Shown here: positions 1 through 8,566 of the stretch, one piece after another
How positions within the stretch are numbered: the first letter of the stretch is position 1
Layout of the letters: each line of letters begins with the position of its first letter
DNA from: Thermopolyspora flexuosa
Lineage (GTDB): Bacteria; Actinomycetota; Actinomycetes; Streptosporangiales; Streptosporangiaceae
Length of the DNA: 64,000 nt
Direction: 5' to 3'
NCBI RefSeq assembly: GCF_006716785.1
Contig: NZ_VFPQ01000001.1
Span: forward strand, 806,001 to 870,000
Notes under the pieces: model-generated
Seen by the model: the letters and a program-made list of their open reading frames with translations, nothing else
Told to the model about the DNA's origin: nothing
The model's database searches: none
Made by a program: the position numbers and the translations under genes

Positions 1-522
1 GTGTTCGTGCCGTACCTGACCGGGCTCGGCTCGCCGTCCGGAGCCGGGCTGGTGCTCGCCGCCACCGCCGCTGGCATGGGGCTGGGCAATCTCGTGGTGG
101 GCCGGTTCGTCTCGCCCGACGGGCGCGAGCGGCTGGTCTTCCCGCTCATGCTGCTGAGCGGGGTGCCGCTGGTGGCGTTCGCCGCGCGGCCGGGCGTCGC
201 CGTCGCCGCGGTGCTCGCCGCGGCGGGCTGCGCCTGCCTCGCCTACAACCTCGGCCTGCAGCGCCCGTTCGTGGACGCGGTGCCGCCCGACCGTCTCGGC
301 CAGGCGTACGGCCTGCAGAACTCCGGGATGATGACCGCGCAGGCGGTGGGCGCGATGCTCGTCGGCGCCCTCGCCGAGGTGGTGCCAACGCACCACGCGA
401 TCGCCTGGGCGGGCGTCGCCGCGGTCGGCTGCGCGCTCGCGCTGCGGGCGACCGTGCGCAACGGGCTCGCCGTCAGGCGGCCCGGGCCGGTGGCGGGATC
501 TCCCCGGACCCGCGCACGATGA
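1..522 (+). CDS. MFS transporter, C-terminal part (5' end outside window)
   Basis: The frame is open from base 1, so the gene starts upstream and only about the last 173 residues are visible. They hold alternating hydrophobic segments (roughly residues 12-32, 45-65, 68-88, 105-130 and 133-150) separated by short basic loops such as GRFVSPDGRERL, the usual layout of the second half of a major facilitator permease. The substrate cannot be read. It runs tail-to-tail into the LacI regulator, and the two coding regions share about 50 bases. The basic tail after the last helix is low complexity and lies inside the overlap. The regulator next door may control it, but this is inference. Confidence 0.75.
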   Translation: MFVPYLTGLGSPSGAGLVLAATAAGMGLGNLVVGRFVSPDGRERLVFPLMLLSGVPLVAFAARPGVAVAAVLAAAGCACLAYNLGLQRPFVDAVPPDRLGQAYGLQNSGMMTAQAVGAMLVGALAEVVPTHHAIAWAGVAAVGCALALRATVRNGLAVRRPGPVAGSPRTRAR

Positions 523-1507
523 GCCGGGTGGGCAGCAGCACCCGCTGGGCCGGGCCGCGATCGCCGGCGAGCCGCCGGAACAGCAGCTCCGCGGCGGTCC
601 GGCCGAGCCCGGCCGGGTCCTGGGCGACCACGGTCACCCCCGGCACGAGCAGGTCGGCGAGCTCGAGGTCGTCGAAGCCGACGAGCGCGGGCCGGTCCGG
701 GCCGGGGCGCGCGGCGAGCGCCCGCAGCACGTGCGTGGTGATCAGGCCGTTCGCGGTGAACAGCGCGGTGGGCGGGTACGGCAGCGCGGCCATCGCGGCG
801 AGCGCGGCGCGCAGCCGGTGCGGATCCGGGCGGCCCAGGCTCACCAGCGCCTCGTCGTACGGCAGGCCCGCGGCGGCGAGCGCGTCGCGGTAGCCGCGCA
901 GCCGCTCCCGCGCGGTGAAGATCGCCGGCGAGTCGCCGAGGAACGCGATCCTGCGGTGGCCGTGCCGGATCAGGTGGGCCACGCCCTGCGCCGCGCCGCC
1001 CGCGTTGTCGCTGAGCACGGTGTCGGCCTCCAGGCCGGACCCGGGCGGCCGGTCGGCGAACGCGACCGCGACGCCCGCCTCCAGCTCGGGCCGCAGGTGG
1101 CCGTGGTCGGTCCCGGCCGGGACGATGACGAGCCCGTCGACCCGGCGGGCGCAGAACGCCGTCACGATGTCCCGCTCCAGGGCCGGGTCCTCCTCGGAGA
1201 TGCCGGTGAACAGCAGGTGGCCGTGGCTCCGGGCGACCGCCTCGACCGCCCGGCTGAGCCCGGAGTAGAACCGGTCGCTGACGTCCCCGATCACCAGGCC
1301 GATGCTCGCGGTCCGGCCCGCGCGCAGCAGCCGGGCGCTGTCGTTGCGCCGGTAGCCGAGCCGCCGGATCGCCTCGCGTACCCGTTCGGCGGTGGCGGGG
1401 TTGACGCCGGGCTCGCCGTTCACCACCCGGGACACGGTCTTGAGCGCCACCCCCGCCGCGGCGGCCACGTCGCGCATGGTCGGCCGGCCGCGTCTGGTGT
1501 CCGTCAC
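473..1507 (-). CDS. LacI-family transcriptional regulator
   Basis: A 344-residue protein from the chosen GTG (VTDTRRGRPTMRDVA). The N-terminal HTH is classical: TMRDVAAAAGVALKTVSRVVNGEPGV followed by the hinge-helix segment AIRRLGYRRN. Residues from about 65 onward form the periplasmic-binding-protein-like effector domain, with SIGLVIGDVSDRFYSGL at the start, RRIAFLGD in the middle and PALVGFDDLELADLLVPGVTVV near the end. The open frame extends further upstream but would read through an 18-bp palindrome, so that extension is rejected. The palindrome sits 27 bp upstream of the start and suggests autoregulation. The divergent decarboxylase/exporter pair is the other likely target. The effector is unknown, probably a sugar or small acid. 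Confidence 0.9.
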   Translation of the reverse strand: MTDTRRGRPTMRDVAAAAGVALKTVSRVVNGEPGVNPATAERVREAIRRLGYRRNDSARLLRAGRTASIGLVIGDVSDRFYSGLSRAVEAVARSHGHLLFTGISEEDPALERDIVTAFCARRVDGLVIVPAGTDHGHLRPELEAGVAVAFADRPPGSGLEADTVLSDNAGGAAQGVAHLIRHGHRRIAFLGDSPAIFTARERLRGYRDALAAAGLPYDEALVSLGRPDPHRLRAALAAMAALPYPPTALFTANGLITTHVLRALAARPGPDRPALVGFDDLELADLLVPGVTVVAQDPAGLGRTAAELLFRRLAGDRGPAQRVLLPTRLIVRGSGEIPPPARAA

Positions 1508-1534
1508 GTGGAGATCATCCCGCAGAACATGGGG

Positions 1535-1552
1535 CTTGACAACGTTGTCAAG
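1535..1552. promoter_or_regulatory. LacI-type operator, 18-bp perfect palindrome
   Basis: CTTGACAACGTTGTCAAG is identical to its reverse complement and has the central CG typical of LacI-family operators. Each half contains a TTGACA, so the site can overlap a -35 box on either strand. It lies between the LacI gene and the divergent decarboxylase gene, so the regulator probably controls itself and that operon. Confidence 0.75.
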
Positions 1553-1624
1553 ATCTCGATCAGGGGTGGCGCCCCTGGAATGACCACTCCGTGCCACGCG
1601 GACTTCCGCACGATATAAGCCTGT

Positions 1625-1654
1625 TTGACCCCAAGTGGTCATGGGACATACGTT
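1625..1654 (+). promoter_or_regulatory. possible promoter of the decarboxylase operon
   Basis: TTGACC, an 18-base spacer and TACGTT form a plausible sigma-70-type promoter about 185 bp before the decarboxylase start and 73 bp after the LacI-type palindrome. This is a motif match only. Confidence 0.3.
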
Positions 1655-1838
1655 CTGACTGGTCGTCCCGTCGACCGGAACGGTCCGAAGTCACCGTCCC
1701 GGATCGCCGAGGCGACCTCGTGACGAGCGTTCCGGGTAGCGCGGCCGGGTCGGGTGGCCGGTGCGGGCGGTGGGTGAGGCGGACCCGCCGCGTCACGAAG
1801 TCGGCGATCACCCCTGGCACCGGGAAGGACGGGCGAGT

Positions 1839-3443
1839 GTGAGGACGGTACGGGACGCGGCGTTCGACGTGCTGCGCCGCACCGGCATGACCACGATCTT
1901 CAGCAACCCCGGATCCACCGAGATCCCGCTGCTCGCCGGGCTCCCCGACGATTTCGCGTTCGTGCTCGGGCTGCACGAGGGCGCCGTGGTCGGCATGGCC
2001 ACCGGCTGGGCGATCGCGCACAACAGGCCCGCGCTCGCGCTGCTGCACACCACCGCCGGGCTCGGCAACGCGGTCGGCGCGATCGCCACCGCGCGGTCGA
2101 ACCGCGCCCCGGTGGTGATCGTCACCGGCCAGCAGGACCGCCGCCACCTCGCGCTCGAGCCGTTCCTCGCCGGGCACGGGCTCACCGCGCTCGCCGGGCC
2201 GTACCCGGTGTGGACGGCCGAGCCGGTGCGCCCCCAGGAGGTGCCCGGCGCGATCGCCCGCGCCTGCCACGAGGCGGCCACCCGGCGCGGCCCCGCGATC
2301 GTCGTGGTGCCCCAGGACGACTGGGCGCAGCCCGCCGAGGAGGCCGTGCTCGCCGCCCCCGGCACCGTGCTGCGGCCCGCCGCGGTGACCGACGCCGACG
2401 TCGCCGAGCTCGCCCGGCTGCTCGCCGGGGCGCGCTCGCCCGCGCTCGTCACCGGCGCGGGCGCGGACTCGCCCGAGGCGTGGCGCGCGCTGGTCGCGCT
2501 CGCCGAGCGGCTGCGCTGCCCGGTCTTCGCCGAGCCGTTCGGCTCCCGGGCCGGGTTCCCGCAGGACCACCCGCAGTACGGCGGGCTGCTCCCGGCCGAA
2601 CGCGAAGGGCTGCGCGAACGGCTGCGCGGCCACGACGTGGTGCTCGCCGTGGGCGCGGCCGCGTTCCGCCAGTACGTCTACCGGCCCGGCCCGCTGGTGG
2701 CCGCGGGCACGGTCGTGGCGGTCGTCTCCGACGACCCGGACGAGGTGCACCGCAGCGCGGCCGAGCTCGCCGTGCTCGCCCCGCCCGCCGCGGTCTGCGA
2801 ACGGCTCGCCGCGCTCGTGCCCGAGCGGACCGGCGTGGCCGCGCCCTCGTTCGCCCGTGACACCGCTCCGCCGTACACCCCGGGCGAGCCGCTGCGGGCG
2901 GTGCACGTGCTCGGCGAGCTCGCGGCGCGGCTCGCGCCCGAGACGATCCTCGTGGAGGAGACCCCCTCGTCCCGGCCGGACCTGGTCCGGCTGATCCCGG
3001 CCCGGCGGCCGCTCGGCTTCCTCGCCGCGGGCATGGGCGGGCTGGGGTTCGCGCTGCCCGCCGCGGTCGGGCTGCGCATGGCCGCGCCGGACCGGCCCGT
3101 GGTTGCGGTGACCGGGGACGGCGCGGCGCTGTACGGCATACAGGCGTTGTGGAGCGCGGCGCACTACCACGTGGGCGTGTTGTTCGTCGTGCTCGCCAAC
3201 GGGCGGTACGCGGTGATGGACCGGCTCGCCGAGGGCATCGGCGCCGGCAAGGCGCCGTGGCCGCCGTTCCCCGAGGTGAGCGTGGCCGGGCTGGCCCGCT
3301 CGCTCGGGTGCCCGGCACGCCGGGTGGAGGACCTAGCGGACCTCACCGCCGTGCTGGACGAGGTCATCCCGGCACTCGGCCGGCGTGACGAGCCGCTGCT
3401 GCTCGACGTCGCCGTGGTGCCCGACACGGAGTACCGGTTGTGA
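1839..3443 (+). CDS. mdlC: benzoylformate decarboxylase-like ThDP enzyme
   Basis: A 534-residue thiamine-diphosphate enzyme, close to the roughly 528 residues of benzoylformate decarboxylase. Ser26 in FSNPGSTE, Glu47 in GLHEGA and His70 in LLHTTAGLGN fall at the same numbers as the catalytic residues I recall for the Pseudomonas putida enzyme. The ThDP/Mg motif is GDGAALYG through LANGRY near the C-terminus. The second catalytic His (281 in P. putida) appears replaced by Tyr279 in FRQYVY, so the substrate may differ. The GTG at 1839 was chosen because AAGGA lies 9 bases upstream; the frame extends further but without signal. Its stop overlaps the next start (GTGA), so it is coupled to the exporter gene. 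Probable role: non-oxidative decarboxylation of a 2-oxo acid. Confidence 0.82.
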   Translation: MRTVRDAAFDVLRRTGMTTIFSNPGSTEIPLLAGLPDDFAFVLGLHEGAVVGMATGWAIAHNRPALALLHTTAGLGNAVGAIATARSNRAPVVIVTGQQDRRHLALEPFLAGHGLTALAGPYPVWTAEPVRPQEVPGAIARACHEAATRRGPAIVVVPQDDWAQPAEEAVLAAPGTVLRPAAVTDADVAELARLLAGARSPALVTGAGADSPEAWRALVALAERLRCPVFAEPFGSRAGFPQDHPQYGGLLPAEREGLRERLRGHDVVLAVGAAAFRQYVYRPGPLVAAGTVVAVVSDDPDEVHRSAAELAVLAPPAAVCERLAALVPERTGVAAPSFARDTAPPYTPGEPLRAVHVLGELAARLAPETILVEETPSSRPDLVRLIPARRPLGFLAAGMGGLGFALPAAVGLRMAAPDRPVVAVTGDGAALYGIQALWSAAHYHVGVLFVVLANGRYAVMDRLAEGIGAGKAPWPPFPEVSVAGLARSLGCPARRVEDLADLTAVLDEVIPALGRRDEPLLLDVAVVPDTEYRL

Positions 3444-4630
3444 ACCACAGCACGCTCAAACGCGCCCTGCTCGTCGTCGCGTTCACCCTCGCGGCGCTCA
3501 ACCTGCGGCCCGCGCTCGCCAACGTCTCGCCGCTGCTCAACGAGATCCGCGCCGATCTCGGGCTGAGCGCGGCCGCGGCCGGGGCGATCACCACGGTGAT
3601 GGTGCTCTGCCTCGGCGTGCTCAGCCCGGCCGCGCCGGTGCTGGTCCGCCGCTTCGGGCTCGACCGCACGCTGCTGATCGCCCTGGTGGTGCTCACCACC
3701 GGGATCGCGCTGCGCAGCGCCGACGGGGTGCTGTGCCTCTACGCCGGCGCGGCGGTGGCGGGCACCGCGATCGCGGTGATGAACGTGATCATGCCGGGCG
3801 TGGTGAAGGAGCGCTTCCCCACCCGGATCGGGCTGTTCACCGGCATCTACACCTCGGCGCTCGTCGCCGGGGCCGCGGCCGGATCCGCGCTCATGGTGCC
3901 GCTGGAGGAGGAGTACGGCTGGCGCCTGGCGGCGGGATCCGCGGCGGCGCTCGCGTTCCTCGCCGCGGTGCTGTGGTACCCGCACGTCCAGCGCGGCCCG
4001 GCCCCGATCCAGCCGGTCGAGCCCGGGCGGTACCGCAGGCTGCTCGGCCGCCGGGTGACCTGGTACGTCACCGGGTTCCTCGGCGTGCAGTCGATGACCT
4101 TCTACCTCATGCTCGCCTGGCTGCCCACGGTGTTCCGGGACGCCGGGCTGTCCGCGGTGGACGCCGGGAACCTGCTCGGCCTCACCAACTTCGTGCAGAT
4201 CGCCGCGACGCTCGCCATGCCGCAGATCGCGGCGCGCGCCCGGAGCCAGGCGCCGCACGCCGTACTGTCCACGATGCTCACCCTCACCGGGTTCGCCGCG
4301 GTGATGGTCGCCCCCGCCACGGTGCCCTGGCTGTGGATGATCATCCTCGGCCTGGGCCAGGGGTCGACGATCTCCCTCGCGCTGCTCATCATCACCCTGC
4401 GGGCGCCCGACCCGACCTCGGTCACCGCGCTGTCCGCGGTCGCCCAGTCGGTCGGGTACGTGTTCGCCGCGGCCGGGCCGGTGCTCATCGGCATGATCCA
4501 CGAGCTCACCCACGGCTGGACCGTGCCGCTCGGGGTGGCGGTCGGCCTCAGCGTGGTCCAGCTCGGCTTCGGGTACCTGGCGGGCCGCCCGGTGCCGCAG
4601 CGTGCGCGGCCCGTCCCGGTTTCGTCATAG
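3440..4630 (+). CDS. CynX/NimT-type MFS transporter
   Basis: A 396-residue, roughly 12-helix permease. The opening stretch, with AALNLRPALANVSPLLNEI, is the signature of the CynX/NimT subfamily (cyanate and nitroimidazole transport proteins). Helices follow at regular spacing, with a hydrophilic mid-loop around residues 180-200 (QRGPAPIQPVEPGRYRR). The GTG start overlaps the decarboxylase stop by four bases, so the two proteins are probably made together. A reasonable reading is transport of the substrate or product of the decarboxylase. The true substrate is not visible from sequence. Confidence 0.85.
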   Translation: MNHSTLKRALLVVAFTLAALNLRPALANVSPLLNEIRADLGLSAAAAGAITTVMVLCLGVLSPAAPVLVRRFGLDRTLLIALVVLTTGIALRSADGVLCLYAGAAVAGTAIAVMNVIMPGVVKERFPTRIGLFTGIYTSALVAGAAAGSALMVPLEEEYGWRLAAGSAAALAFLAAVLWYPHVQRGPAPIQPVEPGRYRRLLGRRVTWYVTGFLGVQSMTFYLMLAWLPTVFRDAGLSAVDAGNLLGLTNFVQIAATLAMPQIAARARSQAPHAVLSTMLTLTGFAAVMVAPATVPWLWMIILGLGQGSTISLALLIITLRAPDPTSVTALSAVAQSVGYVFAAAGPVLIGMIHELTHGWTVPLGVAVGLSVVQLGFGYLAGRPVPQRARPVPVSS

Positions 4631-4791
4631 CGTTTCCGGTTCGGCACAGTTTTTCGTCATGGCTCGGCGGGCGACCGGCGTGGCGTCGCGGCGCGCGCCG
4701 GTGCGCGCGGTAGACATCCAGACACACATCCGGGCCGCCGCGATGATTCCGGCGCCCGGTTCGGTACCCGGCGGGGTACCGGAATTCGGGG

Positions 4792-5649
4792 ATGTCGCCT
4801 TTTGTGCCGGATCACGCCATGTCCATGCCTTCGTACGCTCTTTTCACGGCCGGATCGCTCGCCGTGAGCCTCGTTTCCGGGCTCGTCGCCGGCGTCGCGC
4901 CGGCCGCGGACGCCGTCGCGCGCAAATCCGGGAAAGGGTGCCGGATCGGCTCGTTCTGGAAAATAGATAACTTTCGGCCGCGTAATTTCTATATTCCCGG
5001 CACTCGCTATATCGACGGCCCGGGCGGCGTGATGCGGGTGTGGGTGATGCGCGCCTACACCATCAGGTCCGAGTTCGAGATCGAGGACTGGCACGAGCGG
5101 GAGCGGCGCCGTACCCGCTTCGGCCCGGTCCGCCCCGGCGACGGCCCCGCCGAGATCACCCGGGAGGTCGAGCGGGAGGTGGAGCGCGAGCGCGGGCGCT
5201 CGGTACGGCGGGCGGGCGGCGAGGACCCCGGCCGGGCCGCCGACCAGGTCACCGGCCGGGTCGACGGCACTGCCGGCGGCGCGGACGACGCCGAGCGCGA
5301 GGTGACGCACGCCTCCAAGATCAAGATCAAGGACGGCCGGGCCGTGCTGACCAGGGCCGACGAGCGCGAGCTGATCCGGACGATCCGCCACATGGTGAGC
5401 CCGCTGATCAGCGACGACCACACGGTGGAGGTCGGGCACGAGTACACCCGGAAAATCTCGCCGGGTAAATACGGATATGCGCGGTATCGTGTGTTCGGTT
5501 ATCGGGTGAAGTTCTCGAAATGGTGGCGTGGCGACGACTGCCGGGTGCACTGGGCCGCATCCGGTGTGGCCGGGGTTCCGGCCCGGGTCGAGGGCTGGGT
5601 GTATCGGGAGAGCAAACGCCCCGACCCCAAATGGCTGCGCGGCCGATAG
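4792..5649 (+). CDS. putative secreted protein, unknown function
   Basis: A 285-residue protein that I do not recognise. A hydrophobic segment near the N-terminus (PSYALFTAGSLAVSLVSGLVAGVAPAADA) ends in an AxA-like site and looks like a signal peptide; ATG 4819 is an alternative start that would shorten the leader. The mature part is strongly charged: a central arginine/glutamate-rich stretch (residues about 100-160) is flanked by two parts rich in aromatic residues, ending with RVFGYRVKFSKWWRGDDCRVHW. Two cysteines (CR near residue 50, DDCR near 245) could pair. Parts of the coding region are less GC-rich than the surroundings, notably the codons around 4970-5010 and 5450-5520. Confidence 0.7.
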   Translation: MSPFVPDHAMSMPSYALFTAGSLAVSLVSGLVAGVAPAADAVARKSGKGCRIGSFWKIDNFRPRNFYIPGTRYIDGPGGVMRVWVMRAYTIRSEFEIEDWHERERRRTRFGPVRPGDGPAEITREVEREVERERGRSVRRAGGEDPGRAADQVTGRVDGTAGGADDAEREVTHASKIKIKDGRAVLTRADERELIRTIRHMVSPLISDDHTVEVGHEYTRKISPGKYGYARYRVFGYRVKFSKWWRGDDCRVHWAASGVAGVPARVEGWVYRESKRPDPKWLRGR

Positions 5650-5670
5650 CCATTTCCTGTATTCACCGCA

Positions 5671-5717
5671 CTTTCTCCGGTCCATCGGGTTAATGTGCCC
5701 CGTGGTACCGGAGAAAG
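5671..5717. repeat. 11-bp inverted repeat touching the glpQ ribosome binding site
   Basis: CTTTCTCCGGT at 5671-5681 and ACCGGAGAAAG at 5707-5717 are perfect inverted copies separated by 25 bases. The right arm includes the GGAG/AAAGG purine run just before the downstream ATG at 5730. It may be a terminator for the upstream gene, an operator, or a hairpin masking the ribosome binding site. Confidence 0.5.
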
Positions 5718-5729
5718 GGGTGGGCGGAA

Positions 5730-6866
5730 ATGACGAACCGGTTGCTGGCCGGGACGCTGGCCGTGCTCGCGGGAGGGGTGCTCGCGACCCACGCCGACGC
5801 GAGCGGCGCGGTCGCCGAGCGGGCCACCGAACGGGCCACGGTGAAGCCCGCGCGGGCCACGGCGACCCACGTCGTGATCGCGCACCGGGGCGCGAGCGCG
5901 TACCGGCCGGAGCACACGCTGCTCTCCTACGAGACCGCGATCCGCATGGGCGCCGACTACATCGAGCCCGACCTGGTGTCGACCAAGGACCACGTGCTCG
6001 TCGCCCGCCACGAGAACGAGATCTCCGCCACCACCGACGTGGCCGAGCGTCCCGAGTTCGCCGACCGCCGCACCACCAAGATCATCGACGGCAAGCGGGT
6101 GACCGGCTGGTTCACCGAGGACTTCACCCTCGCCGAGCTGCGCACGCTGCGCGCCCGGGAGCGGGTGCCCCACCTGCGCCCCGGCAACACCGCCTACGAC
6201 GGCCTGGCGCGCATCCCCACCTTCGACGAGGTCGTGCGGCTCGCCAAGCGGTACGGCGTGGGCGTCTACCCGGAGACCAAGCACCCCACGTACTTCGACT
6301 CGATCGGGCTGTCGCTGGAGGAGCCGCTGCTCGAGGTGCTGCGCCGGCACGGCTGGACCGACCGGGACGACCCGGTGTACATCCAGTCGTTCGAGACCCG
6401 TAACCTGCGCGAGCTGCGGCGGCGCACCCGGGTCCGGCTCGTCCAGCTCATCGGCGCCGAGGGCGCGCCGTACGACCTGGTCGCCGCGGGCGACGACCGC
6501 ACCTACGACGACATGGTCACCCCCGAGGGCCTGCGCGCGATCGCCGCCTACGCCGACGCGATCGGCCCGTCCACGGCGCGCATCTACCCGGTGGGCCCGG
6601 ACGGGCGGCTGCGCCCGCGCACCACGCTCGTGCGCGACGCGCACCGCCGCGGCCTGACCGTGCACGCCTGGACGGTGCGCGGCGAGAACGCCTTCCTGCC
6701 GCCGGACTTCCGGCAGGGCGACGCGAACAGCCCCAGCTACCGGCGGGCGATCGGCGACGTCGCGGGCTGGCTGGAGAAGCTGCGCCGGGCGGGGGTGGAC
6801 GGCGTGTTCGCCGACGACCCGGCGATCGCCCGGGCGACGCTCGACCGGGCGGCCCGCCGTACCTGA
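5730..6866 (+). CDS. glpQ: secreted glycerophosphodiester phosphodiesterase (GlpQ type)
   Basis: Hydrolyses glycerophosphodiesters to glycerol 3-phosphate and an alcohol, probably outside the cell. The first 25 residues (MTNRLLAGTLAVLAGGVLATHADA) are a signal peptide. The GDPD core follows: HRGASAYRPEHT, then the metal and acid-base residues in DYIEPDLVSTKDHVLVARHE, matching the order in E. coli GlpQ (HRGAS, EQDLVMTKD). A later ETK and the C-terminal DGVFADDPA are also family features. Length is 378 residues, normal for the secreted type. The start is supported by a purine-rich GGAGAAAGGGG followed by GGGCGG just before the ATG. Confidence 0.9.
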   Translation: MTNRLLAGTLAVLAGGVLATHADASGAVAERATERATVKPARATATHVVIAHRGASAYRPEHTLLSYETAIRMGADYIEPDLVSTKDHVLVARHENEISATTDVAERPEFADRRTTKIIDGKRVTGWFTEDFTLAELRTLRARERVPHLRPGNTAYDGLARIPTFDEVVRLAKRYGVGVYPETKHPTYFDSIGLSLEEPLLEVLRRHGWTDRDDPVYIQSFETRNLRELRRRTRVRLVQLIGAEGAPYDLVAAGDDRTYDDMVTPEGLRAIAAYADAIGPSTARIYPVGPDGRLRPRTTLVRDAHRRGLTVHAWTVRGENAFLPPDFRQGDANSPSYRRAIGDVAGWLEKLRRAGVDGVFADDPAIARATLDRAARRT

Positions 6867-6967
6867 CCAACGGGCCGCCGGCGCCGCGCCGGTGTGCACG
6901 TTTCACTACAGGTCACCACGGGCCCGGTGCCGCTCGTCCCGGGCCGCGCGGACGGGCGGCGTCCGGC

Positions 6968-7339
6968 TCAGTCGTCGCCCAGGACCAGGTTGAGCAGCCA
7001 GCTGATCACGCCGACGATGATCGCGCCCCAGAACGCCGCGACGAAGCCCTCGACGTGGAACGGCACGTCGATCTGCTGGGCGATCCAGCCGGTGAGCAAC
7101 AGCAGCAGCGCGTTCACCACCAGCGCGATCAACCCGAGGGTGAGCACGTAGAACGCGCAGCCGACGGTCTTGATGATCGGCTTGAGCACCGCGTTCACCA
7201 GCCCGAAGATCAGGGCGACCACGAGCAGCGTGCCGACCTGGCCGGCGGTGTCCTCGGCGGTGACGGTGATGCCGTCCACGAGCTGGGTCGCGGCCCACAG
7301 CGCGGCGGCGACGATCAGGATCTTGATGATGACCTTCAC
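6968..7339 (-). CDS. small four-helix membrane protein, phage-holin-like family (PF04020)
   Basis: A 123-residue integral membrane protein with four hydrophobic segments: VIIKILIVAAALWAATQLV, LLVVALIFGLVNAV, VLTLGLIALVVNALLLLLTGW and GFVAAFWGAIIVGVISWLLNLVL. The NAVLKPIIK segment after helix two is diagnostic of the conserved family often annotated as mycobacterial-type phage holin. It is a chromosomal membrane protein rather than part of a phage here, since no phage genes surround it. The GTG start at 7339 follows a GAGGG purine run; a longer frame to 7420 lacks hydrophobic character and is rejected. Function unknown. Confidence 0.85.
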   Translation of the reverse strand: MKVIIKILIVAAALWAATQLVDGITVTAEDTAGQVGTLLVVALIFGLVNAVLKPIIKTVGCAFYVLTLGLIALVVNALLLLLTGWIAQQIDVPFHVEGFVAAFWGAIIVGVISWLLNLVLGDD

Positions 7340-7484
7340 GCCCTCGATCCTGTCACCTCGATCGCGAACCCGCGAGGATTCGCCCAGGTGGCCGAGTCCG
7401 CTATCGGACGAACGCCGCACACGTGCGGTGCGTTTCGTGTAGAGACATCAGGTGTGAGTCCCTGACGCGGTTTGAGGAGAGTGC

Positions 7485-8528
7485 ATGGTGTTCACCCGGC
7501 CCGAGTCCGTTACCACGTGGGGATCCCTCGGTGGTCCGCTCCTCGCCCGTGAGATCCATCTCGCCGCTCTCCCGGCAGGGCTGCCCGAACCCGGTGATTT
7601 CGCCGTGGTGACCGTGGAGCTCGCACCGCCCGGCCCCGGCCAGGTCCTCATCCGCAACCTCTGCATGGCGGTCGAGCCGTACCCGCCGTCTCCCGCGCAC
7701 CCCGGCGCGCCGCCCTTTCCGGTCGGCCAGCCGCTCGACGGCCCCGCGGTCGGCGAGGTCGTCGAGTCGATGGACGACGAGCTGCGTCCCGGCGACCTCG
7801 TGCTCCACGGGTACGGCTGGCGCGACCAGGTGGTGCTCGACGCGCGCAGCGTGCTCCGCATCGACCCGGTGCCCGGCGTGGACCCCTCGGCGTACCTGGG
7901 CGCGCTCGGCATGTCCACGCTCGCCGCGTACGTGGGCCTCCTCGACATCGCCGGACTCCGGCCGGGCGAGGTGGTGTTCGTCTCCGGCGCGGCGGGGGAG
8001 ATCGGCGTCATGGCGGGGCAGATCGCCCGGCTCAAGGGCGCCGCGCGGGTGATCGGCACCGCCGGCTCGCAGGCGAGGGCGGACCAGCTCACCCGGCGGT
8101 TCGGCTTCGACGCCGCGTTCGCCGACGCCGAGGGAGAGGTCGCCGAGCGGCTCGCCGCGGCCGCGCCGGACGGCATCGACGTCTGCTTCGACAACGTGGG
8201 CGGCGAGCACCTGGAGGCGGCGATCGCCGCGCTCCGGCCGCACGGCCGGGTCGCGCTCTGCGGGGTCGCGCCGCAGAACGCCACCGAGACCGCGCCCGGC
8301 CCCCGCAACCTCGCCCTCGCCATCGGCAAGCGCCTCACCCTGCGCGGGTTCAGCGTGTACGACCACCTGTGGCGCATGCCGGACATGCTCGCCGAGGTGG
8401 GCGCCTGGGTGCGGGAGGGCCGGATCGTGTTCCAGGAGACCGTGGTGCACGGGCTGGAGTTCGCCCCCGCCGCCTACGTGGGGCTGCTGCGCGGCGAGAA
8501 CACCGGCAAGATGATCGTGCGGATCTAG
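7485..8528 (+). CDS. NADP-dependent MDR oxidoreductase (CurA/PTGR-like)
   Basis: A 347-residue medium-chain reductase without the zinc-ligand pattern of alcohol dehydrogenases. It has the family opening ending in VLIRNLCMAVEPYPP, the coenzyme loop VFVSGAAGEIGVMAGQIARLKGA and the ICFDNVGG-type motif (VCFDNVGGEHLEAAI). The GenBank-style names for this group are NADP-dependent oxidoreductase, leukotriene B4 dehydrogenase-like or curcumin reductase. It would reduce the alpha,beta double bond of enones. The start has GAGGAG seven bases upstream. It is transcribed away from the membrane-protein gene, and a short unrecognised gene follows closely. Confidence 0.88.
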   Translation: MVFTRPESVTTWGSLGGPLLAREIHLAALPAGLPEPGDFAVVTVELAPPGPGQVLIRNLCMAVEPYPPSPAHPGAPPFPVGQPLDGPAVGEVVESMDDELRPGDLVLHGYGWRDQVVLDARSVLRIDPVPGVDPSAYLGALGMSTLAAYVGLLDIAGLRPGEVVFVSGAAGEIGVMAGQIARLKGAARVIGTAGSQARADQLTRRFGFDAAFADAEGEVAERLAAAAPDGIDVCFDNVGGEHLEAAIAALRPHGRVALCGVAPQNATETAPGPRNLALAIGKRLTLRGFSVYDHLWRMPDMLAEVGAWVREGRIVFQETVVHGLEFAPAAYVGLLRGENTGKMIVRI

Positions 8529-8566
8529 CGCGACATAACGCCCACCCTGCAGGGAACAGGGCGGGC

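Noticed and set aside
1508-1642. N-terminal extension of the LacI regulator
   Set aside because: It would place the 18-bp operator inside the coding region and adds residues unlike any LacI N-terminus.
6968-7339. Prophage remnant because of the holin-like name
   Set aside because: No other phage gene, integrase or attachment site is near; the family is a common chromosomal membrane protein in actinobacteria.
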